Below are positions 36,848 through 46,019 of a stretch of 64,000 nt of DNA, piece after piece; the stretch's first letter is position 1, and each line of letters starts with the position of its first letter. This DNA is from Streptomyces sp. H27-H5 (lineage in GTDB: Bacteria; Actinomycetota; Actinomycetes; Streptomycetales; Streptomycetaceae), in contig NZ_JAPNLK010000025.1 of the NCBI RefSeq assembly GCF_026627505.1, positions 28,863 to 92,862 on the forward strand. Reading direction: 5' to 3'. Under the pieces are notes generated by a model that saw nothing but the letters and a program-made list of their open reading frames with translations, made no database searches and had not been told where the DNA came from. A program made the translations under genes and the position numbers.

Positions 36848-38446
36848 ATGGCACCTCTGCCGCACACCCGACGTTCCCTGCTCGGCAGTTCGCTCGCCGT
36901 TCCGGCCGGGCTCGTCCTGTCCGGCGCCTTCGCCGCGCCGGCGTTCGCCGCCCCGCGCCGGGCTCCCGCGCTCGTCCTCTCCGGCCGTCCGAACGCCCTG
37001 TGGGGCACCCAGTCCGGCGAGATCACCGCCCATTCGGCCACCGTCTGGACGCGCTCCGACCGCCCCGCGCGGATGTACGTCGAGACCTCCCCGAGCGAGT
37101 CGTTCCGGTACGGCGTGCGCCGCCACGGTGGCGCGTTCCTCAGTCCGGCCACCGACTTCACCGGCACCGTCACCCTGCGCGATCTGCCGCCCGGCCGGCA
37201 GATCCACTACCGGATCGTGCTCGCGGACCCCGCCGACCCCCGTCGGACCGGCGAGCCGGTGCGCGGCGCGTTCCGCACCACGCCGGTGTCTCGCCGCCAC
37301 GACGTGCGCTTTCTGTGGTCCGGTGACCTCGCGGGGCAGGGCTGGGGCATCAATCCCGAGGTCGGCGGGTACCGCGTCTTCGAGGAGATGCGGCTGCGGG
37401 ACCCCGACTTCTTCCTCTTCAGCGGCGACACGATCTACGCCGACGGCCCTCTCCAGGCCGCCGTGCCCCGGCCCGACGGGACGATCTGGCGCAACGTCAC
37501 CAGCGAGGAGAAGTCGAAAGTCGCGGAGACTCTGGCGGAGTTCCGCGGGAACTTCCGCTACAACCTGCTCGACCGCAACCTCCGTGACTTCAACGCCCAG
37601 GTCCCGGTGCTGGTCCAGTGGGACGACCACGAGGTGCGCAACAACTGGTATCCAGGGCAGCGGATCGAGGATCCCCGGTACACCGTCAAGGACGTCGACA
37701 CCCTCGCCGTTCGGGCCCGTCAGGCCTTCGGGGAGTACTTCCCGGTGAGCGATCTGCGCGGTGGCGGCGCCGAGGGGCGGATGTACCGGGTGATGCGGCA
37801 CGGCCCGCTGCTGGACGTGTTCGTCCTCGACATGCGGACCTACCGGAACCCCAATTCCCCCGACACCCAGACCGTCGACCCGATCGGCATCCTCGGTCCG
37901 GAACAGCTGGGCTGGCTCAAGCGCGAGCTGTCGCGCTCGCGGGCGACGTGGAAGGTGATCGCCGCGGACATGCCGCTGGGCATCGTCGTGGCCGACGGGG
38001 CCACCGACTTCGAGGCGGTCGCCCAGGGCGATCCGGGTGCTCCGCTCGGCAGGGAGCTCCAGATCGCCGAACTCCTGCGCCACATCAAGCACCAACGCAT
38101 CACGGGCACCGTCTGGCTCACGGCCGACGTCCACTACACGGCCGCCAACCACTACGCGCCCGAGCGGGCCGCCTTCACGGACTTCGCGCCGTTCTGGGAG
38201 TTCGTCTCCGGCCCGATCGGCGCGGGCGCCTTCCCGGCGGGCCGCCTCGACGCGACCTTCGGGGCCCGGACCGCATACGTCCAGTCGGCCTCGGTGGCCA
38301 ACATGTCCCCCGCCGAGAACCCGCCGTACTACGGCGAGGTCGACATCGAGGGGGACAGTGGGGAGCTCACCGTGCGCCTGCGGCAGCAGGGAGGTCGGGT
38401 GCTCTTCACCAGGACGCTCCGACCGGGGCGCGTGGGGCAGTCGTGA
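36848..38446 (+). CDS. secreted PhoD-type alkaline phosphatase/phosphodiesterase
   Basis: This 532-aa protein starts with a twin-arginine signal (RRSLLGSSLAVPAGLVLSGA, cleavage near AFA-APR), so it should be exported folded by Tat. An N-terminal PhoD_N domain precedes the metallophosphatase domain with GDTIYAD, VQWDDHEVRNNW and LTADVHYTAANHY, which carry the iron/calcium ligands of the family. It probably releases phosphate from organic esters outside the cell. GGAGACG precedes the ATG at 36848. A possible PHO box upstream fits control by phosphate starvation. Confidence 0.92.
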   Translation: MAPLPHTRRSLLGSSLAVPAGLVLSGAFAAPAFAAPRRAPALVLSGRPNALWGTQSGEITAHSATVWTRSDRPARMYVETSPSESFRYGVRRHGGAFLSPATDFTGTVTLRDLPPGRQIHYRIVLADPADPRRTGEPVRGAFRTTPVSRRHDVRFLWSGDLAGQGWGINPEVGGYRVFEEMRLRDPDFFLFSGDTIYADGPLQAAVPRPDGTIWRNVTSEEKSKVAETLAEFRGNFRYNLLDRNLRDFNAQVPVLVQWDDHEVRNNWYPGQRIEDPRYTVKDVDTLAVRARQAFGEYFPVSDLRGGGAEGRMYRVMRHGPLLDVFVLDMRTYRNPNSPDTQTVDPIGILGPEQLGWLKRELSRSRATWKVIAADMPLGIVVADGATDFEAVAQGDPGAPLGRELQIAELLRHIKHQRITGTVWLTADVHYTAANHYAPERAAFTDFAPFWEFVSGPIGAGAFPAGRLDATFGARTAYVQSASVANMSPAENPPYYGEVDIEGDSGELTVRLRQQGGRVLFTRTLRPGRVGQS

Positions 38447-38454
38447 CCTCGCCG

Positions 38455-38482
38455 GAAACACCGGCCGAAACACCTCGAAACA
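38455..38482 (+). repeat. three direct GAAACA repeats
   Basis: GAAACA occurs at 38455, 38467 and 38477, spaced 12 and 10 bases apart on the same face of the helix. They lie in the 120-base gap before the ACT-GNAT gene. GlnR sites contain GAAAC half-sites, so a nitrogen link is possible but weak. Confidence 0.45.
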
Positions 38483-38566
38483 TGGCAGACCGAGCGGATC
38501 GACACTTAACCAGTCGGTCACAGATCGTTCGTGATCACGCAACACCCCTGCGCCACAGTGGTGTGC

Positions 38567-40024
38567 ATGACTGACCGTAATGTTGCCTCCGCCCAGCGTC
38601 CCCACCGCCACCACTGGCGCCGTGACGTCGTCGAACTCGCCGCCCTCTTCTGCGCCGTAGCGGTCGCCGACGGCATCGCCAATCTCGTGGTGCACGGCCC
38701 CAGGGGCCCGATCCTGCTGGTCGCCTCGGCCATCGCGCTGCTGGTCACGGCCGCCTTCCACACCTGGTGGGCACGCCGGCACAGTCATGCGCCCCCTCCG
38801 CGGAGCACCGCGCCCTCCGATCCGGCCGCGGCATCGGCGCCGCGTGCCGCATCCGCCGGGGGGAGCGCCGATTCCCCCGCCGACCCGAAGGCGACGCCCG
38901 CCCTGTGGCGGATGCGCACGACGGTGCGTGACGAACCCGGCAGCCTGGCCGCGATCTGCACCGCGCTCGCCCGCAGCGGCGTGGACATCCTGACGCTGCA
39001 GACGCATCCCCTCCCCGAGGGCGGCACGGTCGACGAGTTCCTGCTGCGCGCCCCGCAGCGGCTGCCCTCCGCGGACCTGACCCGCGCCATCGCCGGGGCC
39101 GGCGGGCACAGCACCTGGATCGAGCGCGCCGACGCCCACGACCTGGTCGACACCCCGACCCGGGTGCTCGGACTGGCCACCCGGACCGCGCTGGACGCCG
39201 CCGAGCTGCCGCTCGCCCTGCGCCAACTGCTCGGCCGCTGCACGATCCACTCGATCCCCGCGACCACGCTCTCCGGCCGCCCCAACGCCGGCGCGGACGC
39301 CCCCGTCGAGGGGGTCCTTGAGGCCACGGTGATGCGGCTGCGCGACCCCTCGGGCGGTGCGATCACCGTGGAGCGCCCGTACCTGCCCTTCACCCCGACC
39401 GAGTTCGCCCGCGCCCGGGCCCTGGTGGAACTCGACGCCCGGCTCGGGCCGCGCGTCCCGCGCAGCCAGGACGTGTTGACGCTGCCCGAGGGCAACGAGA
39501 TCACCGTGCGGCGGGCCGACGGCTCCGACCTGTCCGCCGCCCGCGCGATGCACGACCGGTGCTCCGAGCGCACGCTGGGCCTGCGCTACCACGGCCCGAT
39601 CGGCGACGCCGATCGCTACCTCGGCCACCTACTGAGCCCCCGGTTCGGTCGCACGCTGGCCGCGACCACCGCCTCCGGCAAGCTCGTCGCCCTCGGCCAC
39701 CTGCTGTGGGACGGCGACGAGACCGAGGTGGCGCTGCTGATCGAGGACGACTGGCAGCGCCGCGGCATCGGCTCCGAACTGCTGCGCCGCCTGCTGTCGA
39801 TGGCCGTGGACGCCGGCTGCGACAGCGTGTACGCCGTCACCCAGGCCTCCAACACCGGCATGGTCGCGGCCATGCGCGGCCTCGGGCTGCCCCTCGACTA
39901 CCAGATCGAGGAGGGCACCCTGGTGATCACGGCCCGGCTGGACGCCGCCCGCGTCGGCTCCCGGCCGCCCCACGAGGCCCCGCGCGAGCAGCACGCGTAC
40001 GAGACCCGGCGGCTCCAGGGCTGA
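38567..40024 (+). CDS. membrane-anchored ACT-GNAT acetyltransferase
   Basis: This 485-aa protein combines three parts. Two hydrophobic helices (about 21-42 and 48-68) anchor it in the membrane. A low-complexity linker (73-112) leads to an ACT domain (about 113-190; LWRMRTTVRDEPGSLAAICTALARSGVDIL). A C-terminal GNAT domain follows (about 325-460; acetyl-CoA motif DDWQRRGIGSELL). ACT-GNAT fusions in actinobacteria acetylate proteins under amino-acid control, but the membrane anchor is unusual. I chose the ATG at 38567; no good ribosome site is visible at any candidate start. Confidence 0.85.
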   Translation: MTDRNVASAQRPHRHHWRRDVVELAALFCAVAVADGIANLVVHGPRGPILLVASAIALLVTAAFHTWWARRHSHAPPPRSTAPSDPAAASAPRAASAGGSADSPADPKATPALWRMRTTVRDEPGSLAAICTALARSGVDILTLQTHPLPEGGTVDEFLLRAPQRLPSADLTRAIAGAGGHSTWIERADAHDLVDTPTRVLGLATRTALDAAELPLALRQLLGRCTIHSIPATTLSGRPNAGADAPVEGVLEATVMRLRDPSGGAITVERPYLPFTPTEFARARALVELDARLGPRVPRSQDVLTLPEGNEITVRRADGSDLSAARAMHDRCSERTLGLRYHGPIGDADRYLGHLLSPRFGRTLAATTASGKLVALGHLLWDGDETEVALLIEDDWQRRGIGSELLRRLLSMAVDAGCDSVYAVTQASNTGMVAAMRGLGLPLDYQIEEGTLVITARLDAARVGSRPPHEAPREQHAYETRRLQG

Positions 40025-40036
40025 CGCCGCGCGATG

Positions 40037-40071
40037 CCGAGGGCCGTTCGCCGTGTGCGGGCGGCCCTCGG
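40037..40071 (+). terminator. hairpin after the ACT-GNAT gene
   Basis: Perfect 10-bp arms CCGAGGGCCG and CGGCCCTCGG enclose a 15-base loop, 12 bases after the stop codon. A second pairing, GACCTC with GAGGTC (40081-40112), follows. Confidence 0.7.
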
Positions 40072-40170
40072 TCGCGTACGGACCTCCCGGGAAGCCCTCG
40101 GGCCGAGAGGTCCGCAGGCCGTGAGCGAACTCCGATGACGGGAGGGCGTCTCACATACGAGGATGGCCGT

Positions 40171-41877
40171 ATGTCAGAGACCCTCCACAGTGACCGTGCC
40201 CATCGGCTGCCCCGCCAGGTCGCCGACGCGTACGTCGACGACCTCATCGCCATCGACCCGATCACCGGTACCTACCTCGGCGTCGCCGAGAGTTCCCGCC
40301 GGCTCCCGGACTTCTCCCCGGCCGGTCGCGCGGCCGTCGCCGAGCTGGCCCGCACCACCCTCGACCGGCTCGACGCCGCCGAGCGGCTGCCCGGCGCCGA
40401 CACCGACGCAGAGCGCCGCTGCGCGCGCCTGCTGCGCGAGCGCCTCATCGCGGAACTCGGGGTGTACGAGGCCGACGAGGACCTCCGCGCGGTCAGCAAC
40501 CTCCACTCCCCTGCGCATTCGGTCCGGGAGATCTTCACCCTGACCCCCGCCGACACGGCGGAGGACTGGGCGGCGATCGCCGAGCGGCTGCGGGCGGTCC
40601 CGGCCGCCTTCGCCGGCTACCGCGAGAGCCTGCAACTGGGCTTGGACCGGGGCCTGTACGGCGGCCCGCGCCCCACCGCCACCTTCGTCGGCCAGCTCAC
40701 CACCTGGGCCGGTCAGGGCGGCGACGGCGACCGCGACTTCTTCGGGAAGTTCGCGGCGGACGGCCCGGACTCCCTGCGCGCCGAGCTGGACGAGGCGGCC
40801 GCGTCCGCCACGACGGCCGTCGTCGAGCTGCGCGACTGGATGAGCGAGGTGTACGCCCCGGCCGTCGCGGACGCCCCGGACACCGTCGGCCGCGAGCGCT
40901 ACGCGCGCTGGTCCCGGTACTTCAACGGCACGGACCTGGACCTGGACGAGGCCTACGCCTACGGCTGGTCGGAGTACCACCGGCTGCTCGCCGAGATGAA
41001 GGCCGAGGCGGACAAGATCCTTCCGGGTTCGAACCCGTGGGACGCGCTGCGGCACCTGGACGAGCACGGCACGCACATCGAGGGCGTCGACGAGGTGCGT
41101 GCCTGGTTGCAGGGTCTGATGGACGAGGCCATCGAGAACCTCGACGGCACCCACTTCGAACTCGCCGAGCGGGTCAAGAAGGTGGAGTCGATGATCGCCC
41201 CGCCGGGCGGCGCGGCGGCCCCGTACTACACCAACCCGTCGGAGGACTTCTCCCGCCCGGGGCGCACCTGGTTGCCGACGATGGGCCAGACCCGCTTCCC
41301 GGTGTACGACCTGGTCTCGACCTGGTATCACGAGGGCGTTCCGGGTCACCACCTCCAGTTGGCGCAGTGGACGCACGTCGCGGACCAGCTCTCCCGCTAC
41401 CAGGCGAGCGTCGGTCTGGTGAGCGCCAACGCCGAGGGCTGGGCCCTGTACGCCGAGCGTCTGATGGACGAACTCGGGTACCTGAAGGACGCCGAGCAGC
41501 GGTTGGGCTACCTGGACTGCCAGATGATGCGCGCCGCGCGCGTCATCGTGGACATCGGCATGCACCTGGAGTTGGACATCCCGGCGGACTCGCCGTTCCA
41601 CCCGGGCGAGCGGTGGACGGTGGAGCTGGCGCAGGAGTTCTTCGGCCTGCACAGCGGCCGGCCCGGCGACTTCGTCGAGAGCGAGCTGACCCGCTACCTG
41701 TCGATGCCGGGCCAGGCCATCGGTTATAAGCTGGGCGAGCGCGCCTGGCTGCTGGGCCGGGACAACGCCCGCGCCGCGCACGGCGAGTCCTTCGACCTGA
41801 AGGCGTGGCACATGGCGGCGCTGTCGCAGGGTTCGCTGGGGCTGGACGACCTGGTGGACGAGCTCTCGAAGCTCTGA
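40171..41877 (+). CDS. DUF885 family metallopeptidase-like protein
   Basis: This 568-aa protein matches DUF885, a family of zinc peptidase-like enzymes. The putative metal motif is WYHEGVPGHHLQLA (an HExxPGHH pattern) near residue 389. A downstream Glu in ANAEGWALYAERLMDELG probably completes the site. There is no signal peptide, so it acts in the cytosol. GAGGATGG precedes the ATG; another in-frame ATG lies 36 bases upstream. The substrate is unknown. It is followed by a strong bidirectional terminator. Confidence 0.9.
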   Translation: MSETLHSDRAHRLPRQVADAYVDDLIAIDPITGTYLGVAESSRRLPDFSPAGRAAVAELARTTLDRLDAAERLPGADTDAERRCARLLRERLIAELGVYEADEDLRAVSNLHSPAHSVREIFTLTPADTAEDWAAIAERLRAVPAAFAGYRESLQLGLDRGLYGGPRPTATFVGQLTTWAGQGGDGDRDFFGKFAADGPDSLRAELDEAAASATTAVVELRDWMSEVYAPAVADAPDTVGRERYARWSRYFNGTDLDLDEAYAYGWSEYHRLLAEMKAEADKILPGSNPWDALRHLDEHGTHIEGVDEVRAWLQGLMDEAIENLDGTHFELAERVKKVESMIAPPGGAAAPYYTNPSEDFSRPGRTWLPTMGQTRFPVYDLVSTWYHEGVPGHHLQLAQWTHVADQLSRYQASVGLVSANAEGWALYAERLMDELGYLKDAEQRLGYLDCQMMRAARVIVDIGMHLELDIPADSPFHPGERWTVELAQEFFGLHSGRPGDFVESELTRYLSMPGQAIGYKLGERAWLLGRDNARAAHGESFDLKAWHMAALSQGSLGLDDLVDELSKL

Positions 41878-41903
41878 TCCCGGCCGCGGTCCACGGATGA
41901 CGG

Positions 41904-41937
41904 CGGGCCGCTCACCCCTGCGCGGGTGAGCGGCCCG
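41904..41937. terminator. strong bidirectional terminator
   Basis: A perfect 14-bp stem (CGGGCCGCTCACCC with its complement) closes on a 6-base loop between the DUF885 gene and the convergent rhodanese gene. Confidence 0.85.
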
Positions 41938-41964
41938 TCGTCGTGTCGGCGCGTACGGGCGAGG

Positions 41965-42477
41965 TCAGCAGCCGCAGTCGTCGGAGTCCGTGGGCGCGGT
42001 CAGCGGGTCGGCCTCGGCGCGCCGCCGGTTCCCCTCCCAGGTCTCGACCTCGAAGCCCTCGCGGATCCAGTACTCGATGCCGCCGAGCATCTCCTTGACC
42101 CGGTAGCCGCGTTCGGCGAGCGCCAGGGCGGACCGGGTGGCTCCGTTGCAGCCGGGGCCCCAGCAGTAGGTGACCACCGGGACGTCCTTGTCCAGGAGCT
42201 GGTCGGCCTGCCCGGCAATGAGCGCGGTGGGCAGGTGGATCGCGCCGGGCACGTGCGCCTGGTCCCAGGCCGCGGTGGAGCGGGAGTCGACCAGTTGGAA
42301 GCCCGGTGCGACGCCTTCCTCGCGGTGGGCCGTGACCGCGGCGGCGACGTCGGAGACGTCCGCGTGAAAGGCGAGGCTCGCGGCGAAGTAGGCGGCCGCC
42401 GCGGCCGGGCTCGCCTGGGGAACCCGGAGCACGGGGTGGGTGGTGGGCGTGGCCTCGGTGTTCCGTGTCGTCGTCAT
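41965..42477 (-). CDS. rhodanese-like sulfurtransferase domain protein
   Basis: This 170-aa protein is a single rhodanese domain (about 45-155; QLVDSRSTAAWDQAHVPGAI, then the active loop). The loop reads TYCWGPGCNGATRSA, with Cys105 as the expected catalytic residue and Cys110 as a second thiol five residues on. The C-terminus ends DDCGC, adding two more thiols. It is divergent from an Lrp-type regulator across 94 bases, so that regulator probably controls it. It may handle sulfane sulfur or act as a thiol sensor. Confidence 0.9.
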   Translation of the reverse strand: MTTTRNTEATPTTHPVLRVPQASPAAAAAYFAASLAFHADVSDVAAAVTAHREEGVAPGFQLVDSRSTAAWDQAHVPGAIHLPTALIAGQADQLLDKDVPVVTYCWGPGCNGATRSALALAERGYRVKEMLGGIEYWIREGFEVETWEGNRRRAEADPLTAPTDSDDCGC

Positions 42478-42571
42478 GGTCTGGAATCTATGACCTGCCG
42501 ATCGGCCTCGGAAGGCGGTTTCCCCGGCCTTCCCCTTGTATCGCCGGGGATTGTCCTGCTACACCTGCGTG

Positions 42572-43018
42572 ATGACCGACTATTCCCCCGACGCCACCGA
42601 CTGGCGCATCCTGGCCGCCCTGCAAGACAACGGGCGGGCCGGTTTCGCCGAGCTCGCGCGGGCGGTGTCCATGTCCGCGAGCGCCGTCACCGAGCGGGTG
42701 CGGCGGCTGGAGGAGGCGGGCGTGATCACCGGGTACACGGCCGTGGTGGACCCGGAGAAGCTGGGCAAATCCGTGCTCGCCCTGGTTCGGCTGCGCTATC
42801 CACACGGCAACTACAAGCCGTTCAACGATCTGTTGGAGGCGACACCGGACATCCTGGAGGCCCACCACGTCACGGGCGACGACTGTTTCGTGCTCAAGGT
42901 GGCCGCGCGTTCCATGCGGCACCTGGAGGAGATCACCGGCCGGATATCGGGGCTCGGGTCCGTCACCACGAGCATCGTGTACTCGTCCCCGCTGTCGCGG
43001 CGGCCCCTCAGCCCCTGA
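42572..43018 (+). CDS. Lrp/AsnC family transcriptional regulator
   Basis: This 148-aa regulator has an N-terminal HTH (about 8-58; TDWRILAALQDNGRAGFAEL, MSASAVTERVRRLEEAGVI) and a C-terminal RAM/AsnC ligand domain (about 68-140; VLALVRLRYPHG ... DCFVLKVAARSMRHLEE). Such proteins form octamers and respond to amino acids. It is divergent from the rhodanese gene, its likely target. Its last 11 bases overlap the end of sbcC on the other strand. Confidence 0.93.
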   Translation: MTDYSPDATDWRILAALQDNGRAGFAELARAVSMSASAVTERVRRLEEAGVITGYTAVVDPEKLGKSVLALVRLRYPHGNYKPFNDLLEATPDILEAHHVTGDDCFVLKVAARSMRHLEEITGRISGLGSVTTSIVYSSPLSRRPLSP

Positions 43019-46000
43019 GACCGGCGGTGCGGTGGCGCACCACCGAGCCGCCGCGCTGCTTGACGATCTCCAGCTGGGCCTGGACCCGGGTCCGCAGGTC
43101 GGCGACGTGGCTCACGATGCCGACGCTCCGGTCCCGCTCGCGCAGCGAGTCCAGTACGTCGAGGACCTCGTCCAGGGCCTGGTCGTCGAGGCTGCCGAAG
43201 CCCTCGTCGATGAACAGGGTGTCGAGGCGCATCCCGCCGGCCTCGTCGGTGACCACGTCGGCCAGCCCGAGGGCGAGCGCGAGCGAGGCGAAGAAGGTCT
43301 CGCCGCCGGACAGGGTGGCGGTGTCCCGCTCGATGCCGGTCCAGGCGTCCACCACGTGGAGCCCCAGGCCGGAGCGGCCCCGGCCGCTCGCCTTCGCGTC
43401 GGAGTGGACGAGCGTGTAGCGGCCGCCGGACATGCGCAGCAGCCGCACCGTCGCGGCTGCGGCGACCTGCTCCAGTCGGGCGGCCAGCACGTACGACTCC
43501 AGCCGCATCTTGCGCTCGTTGTCGGCGGAGGTGCCCGCGGTGAGTCCGGCGAGCCGGGCCACCCGGTCGTAGGCCTCGCGCAGCGGGCCCAGGGCGCGCA
43601 GTTCCTGCTCGGCGTGCCGGGAGAGCCGGTCCAGTTCGGCGCAGCGCACCCGGGCGGCGTCGACGGCGGAGCCGGCCGTACGCAGCCTCGCGGCGGCCGC
43701 GTCCGCGTGCGCCTCGGCGGTGTACGGGTCGGCGGGGGGCAGGGACGCCGCGGCGGCGGTCTCGCTCTCGCCGCGGCGGTCGGCGAGCATGGCCTCCTCG
43801 GCCTGCCAGGAGTCCAGCCGGTGCTGGAGCGCGGTGCGTTCGTACTCCGGGAGCACGGCGTCGGCCGCCGCGTCGGTGGTGTCGAAGCCGGCCTTGAAGG
43901 CGGCGTCGGCGAGCTGGTCGTCGGCTTCCTTCAGGCGGGCGGCGGTGGCCTCGGCGCGGCGCAGCGACGCGGCGGCGCCAGTGACCATCCGGACCCGGTC
44001 CTCCAGGATCCGGGCGCGGGCCGCGACACTGGGCGCGTCGCCCCGTACGACGACCAGTTCGGCCTCCAGGGAGGCCTGTTCCCGTTCGAGGGCCTCGCGG
44101 CGGGAGGCCCGCGCGGCGGCCCGGCGCTCGGCGTCGAGCCGGTCGGCGCTGCGCGCGGCGTGCTCCTGCTCGGCGCGGGCGAGGCGCTCGCGGGCGGAGT
44201 GCAGTCCGGCGGCGTCGGCGTGGGCGGCCGCGTGCCGGGAGCTCAGGTCGGCGCTCCGCGCGAGCAGTTCGGCGGTGGTGGCGTCGCCGGCCGCGGCGGC
44301 GGCCTCGGACTCGGCCTCCCGCACGGCGGCCAGTCTCCGCTCGACGGCGGCCCTGCGCTCCTCGGCCTGCTCGAAGCGGGCGTGGGCGGCGTCCTCGGCG
44401 GCCCGGTCCACGTGCCCGGGCGCGGGGCGGGCCGGCTCGGGGTGCTCCGCCGATCCGCACACCGTGCAGGGCTCCCCCGCCACCAGCGCCGCGGCGAGTT
44501 CGGCGGCGATCCCGCGCAGCCGGGACTCCTTCAGCTCCAGCCAACGCTCCCGGGCGGCGGTGGACTCCTCGCGCACGGCGAGCAGGTCGCCCGAGGCGGC
44601 TTCGGCGTCGGCGGCCAGGGCGTCGCGTCGCCGGGCGGCGCTCAGGTGCATCCGGGCGGGCTCCAGGCGGCCCGCGAGCTGTTCGGCGAGCGTGGCGGCC
44701 TGTTGGGCGGCGTCGGCGCGGGCGACCAGGGCGGTCCGGGTGGCCTCCCAGCGGGCGAGCCACTCGGCGGATTCCTGGTGTTGCTCGTCGGCGTCCCGGG
44801 ACTCCCGGTCGAGGGTGGCGCGTTCGCGGCCGATCTCGGCGCTGCGCTGTTCGGCGCGTTGGGCGGCGCCGACCGCGCCGAGTTCCTCGCGCAACCGCTG
44901 CTCGACGGTGGCGAGTTGTTCCGTGCCGGCTTCGGCGAGGGCCGGGGGGAGTTCGGCGCGGGCGAGGGATTCCGCGTGGGCGGCGGTCAGGTGGGCGGCG
45001 GCCGCGGCCCCGCGCAGTTCCAGGGCGGGGGCGACGAGGGCGCCCCGACGGGCCCGGTCCAGCAGGGCCCGGACCCGCTCCCGTTCGGGTGCGGCCTCGG
45101 CGAACAGGGCGGCCCGGCGGGTGGTCTCGGCGTGCCGGCGCTGGAGCCGGTCGAGTTCCCGGGCGTCCTCGGCGGCCCGCCGGGCGGCGGCGTACCGGCT
45201 CTCGACGGCGGCGAGCGCGTATTCGGCCACGGTCAGCCGTTCCCGGGCGGCGCACCGTGCGATCGCCGCCCAGGCCCGGATCGCCTCGGCGAGGCCGGGG
45301 TCGCCGGGCTGGTGGCGGGGCAGCGGCCAGGCGCGCAGGTCGGCGCCGTCCCCGGCGGCCTGGGCGAGACGTTGCGCGGTGTGGAGGACCTTCTCGTCGC
45401 CGGCGCGCACCTTGGCCTCGGCGGCCCGGCGGCGTTCCGCGAGCAGCGTCTCGACGGCGGCGAAGCGGCGGGTGTCGAAGAGCCGCCCGAGCAGCCGGCC
45501 GCGAGCCTCGGCGCCGGCCCGCAGGAACTGGGCGAACTCCCCCTGCGGCAGCAGCACCACCTGGCAGAACTGGTCGCGGCTCATGCCGAGGAGTTGTTCG
45601 ACCTCCTCGCCGATCTCCTGGTGGGAGCGGCTCAGCGCGGTCCAGTTCTCACCGTCGTACTCGCGCAGCCAACTCTGCGCCTTGTCCTTGGTCGTGCCGG
45701 TGCCGCGTTTCTTCGGCCGGTCCTGTTCGGGCCGCCGGGTGATCTCCAGGCGGCGGCCGCCCGCGGTGAGTTCGAGGGTGATCTCGGTGGGGGTCTCGGG
45801 GGCCGCGTGGTCGCTGCGCAGACTGTTCCCGGGGTTCTGGCGGACACCGGGCACGGAGGCGTAGAGGGCGTAGCAGACCGCGTCGAGGACGGAGGTCTTG
45901 CCCGCTCCGGTGGGGCCGTGCAGGAGGAAGACGCCGGCGCCGGACAGGGCGTCGAAGTCGATCTCCTGGGGTTCCGCGAAGGGGCCGAAGGCGGTGACCT

Positions 46001-46019
46001 TGAGCCGGTGCAGCCTCAT
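43008..46019 (-). CDS. sbcC: nuclease SbcCD subunit C (SMC-like ATPase)
   Basis: This 1003-aa protein is the ATPase of the SbcCD complex that trims hairpins and blocked DNA ends. Walker A is GPTGAGKTS at 35-43. Long coiled-coil arms rich in Ala, Arg and Glu fill about 180-880, with the zinc hook CTVCG in the middle. The signature TLSGGETF and Walker B TLFIDEGFGSLD lie near the C-terminus. The ATG at 46019 is where homology starts and overlaps the sbcD stop by 4 bases, so the two are coupled. A long antisense frame on the plus strand is a shadow. Confidence 0.95.
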   Translation of the reverse strand: MRLHRLKVTAFGPFAEPQEIDFDALSGAGVFLLHGPTGAGKTSVLDAVCYALYASVPGVRQNPGNSLRSDHAAPETPTEITLELTAGGRRLEITRRPEQDRPKKRGTGTTKDKAQSWLREYDGENWTALSRSHQEIGEEVEQLLGMSRDQFCQVVLLPQGEFAQFLRAGAEARGRLLGRLFDTRRFAAVETLLAERRRAAEAKVRAGDEKVLHTAQRLAQAAGDGADLRAWPLPRHQPGDPGLAEAIRAWAAIARCAARERLTVAEYALAAVESRYAAARRAAEDARELDRLQRRHAETTRRAALFAEAAPERERVRALLDRARRGALVAPALELRGAAAAAHLTAAHAESLARAELPPALAEAGTEQLATVEQRLREELGAVGAAQRAEQRSAEIGRERATLDRESRDADEQHQESAEWLARWEATRTALVARADAAQQAATLAEQLAGRLEPARMHLSAARRRDALAADAEAASGDLLAVREESTAARERWLELKESRLRGIAAELAAALVAGEPCTVCGSAEHPEPARPAPGHVDRAAEDAAHARFEQAEERRAAVERRLAAVREAESEAAAAAGDATTAELLARSADLSSRHAAAHADAAGLHSARERLARAEQEHAARSADRLDAERRAAARASRREALEREQASLEAELVVVRGDAPSVAARARILEDRVRMVTGAAASLRRAEATAARLKEADDQLADAAFKAGFDTTDAAADAVLPEYERTALQHRLDSWQAEEAMLADRRGESETAAAASLPPADPYTAEAHADAAAARLRTAGSAVDAARVRCAELDRLSRHAEQELRALGPLREAYDRVARLAGLTAGTSADNERKMRLESYVLAARLEQVAAAATVRLLRMSGGRYTLVHSDAKASGRGRSGLGLHVVDAWTGIERDTATLSGGETFFASLALALGLADVVTDEAGGMRLDTLFIDEGFGSLDDQALDEVLDVLDSLRERDRSVGIVSHVADLRTRVQAQLEIVKQRGGSVVRHRTAGLRG

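Noticed and set aside
36617..39628. 1000-codon minus-strand frame across the phosphatase and ACT-GNAT genes
   Set aside because: It spans two clear plus-strand genes and an intergenic gap, with composition typical of antisense frames.
41025..41036. GGGTTCGAACCC, resembling a tRNA T arm
   Set aside because: It lies in frame inside the DUF885 gene, and no acceptor stem or anticodon arm can be folded around it.
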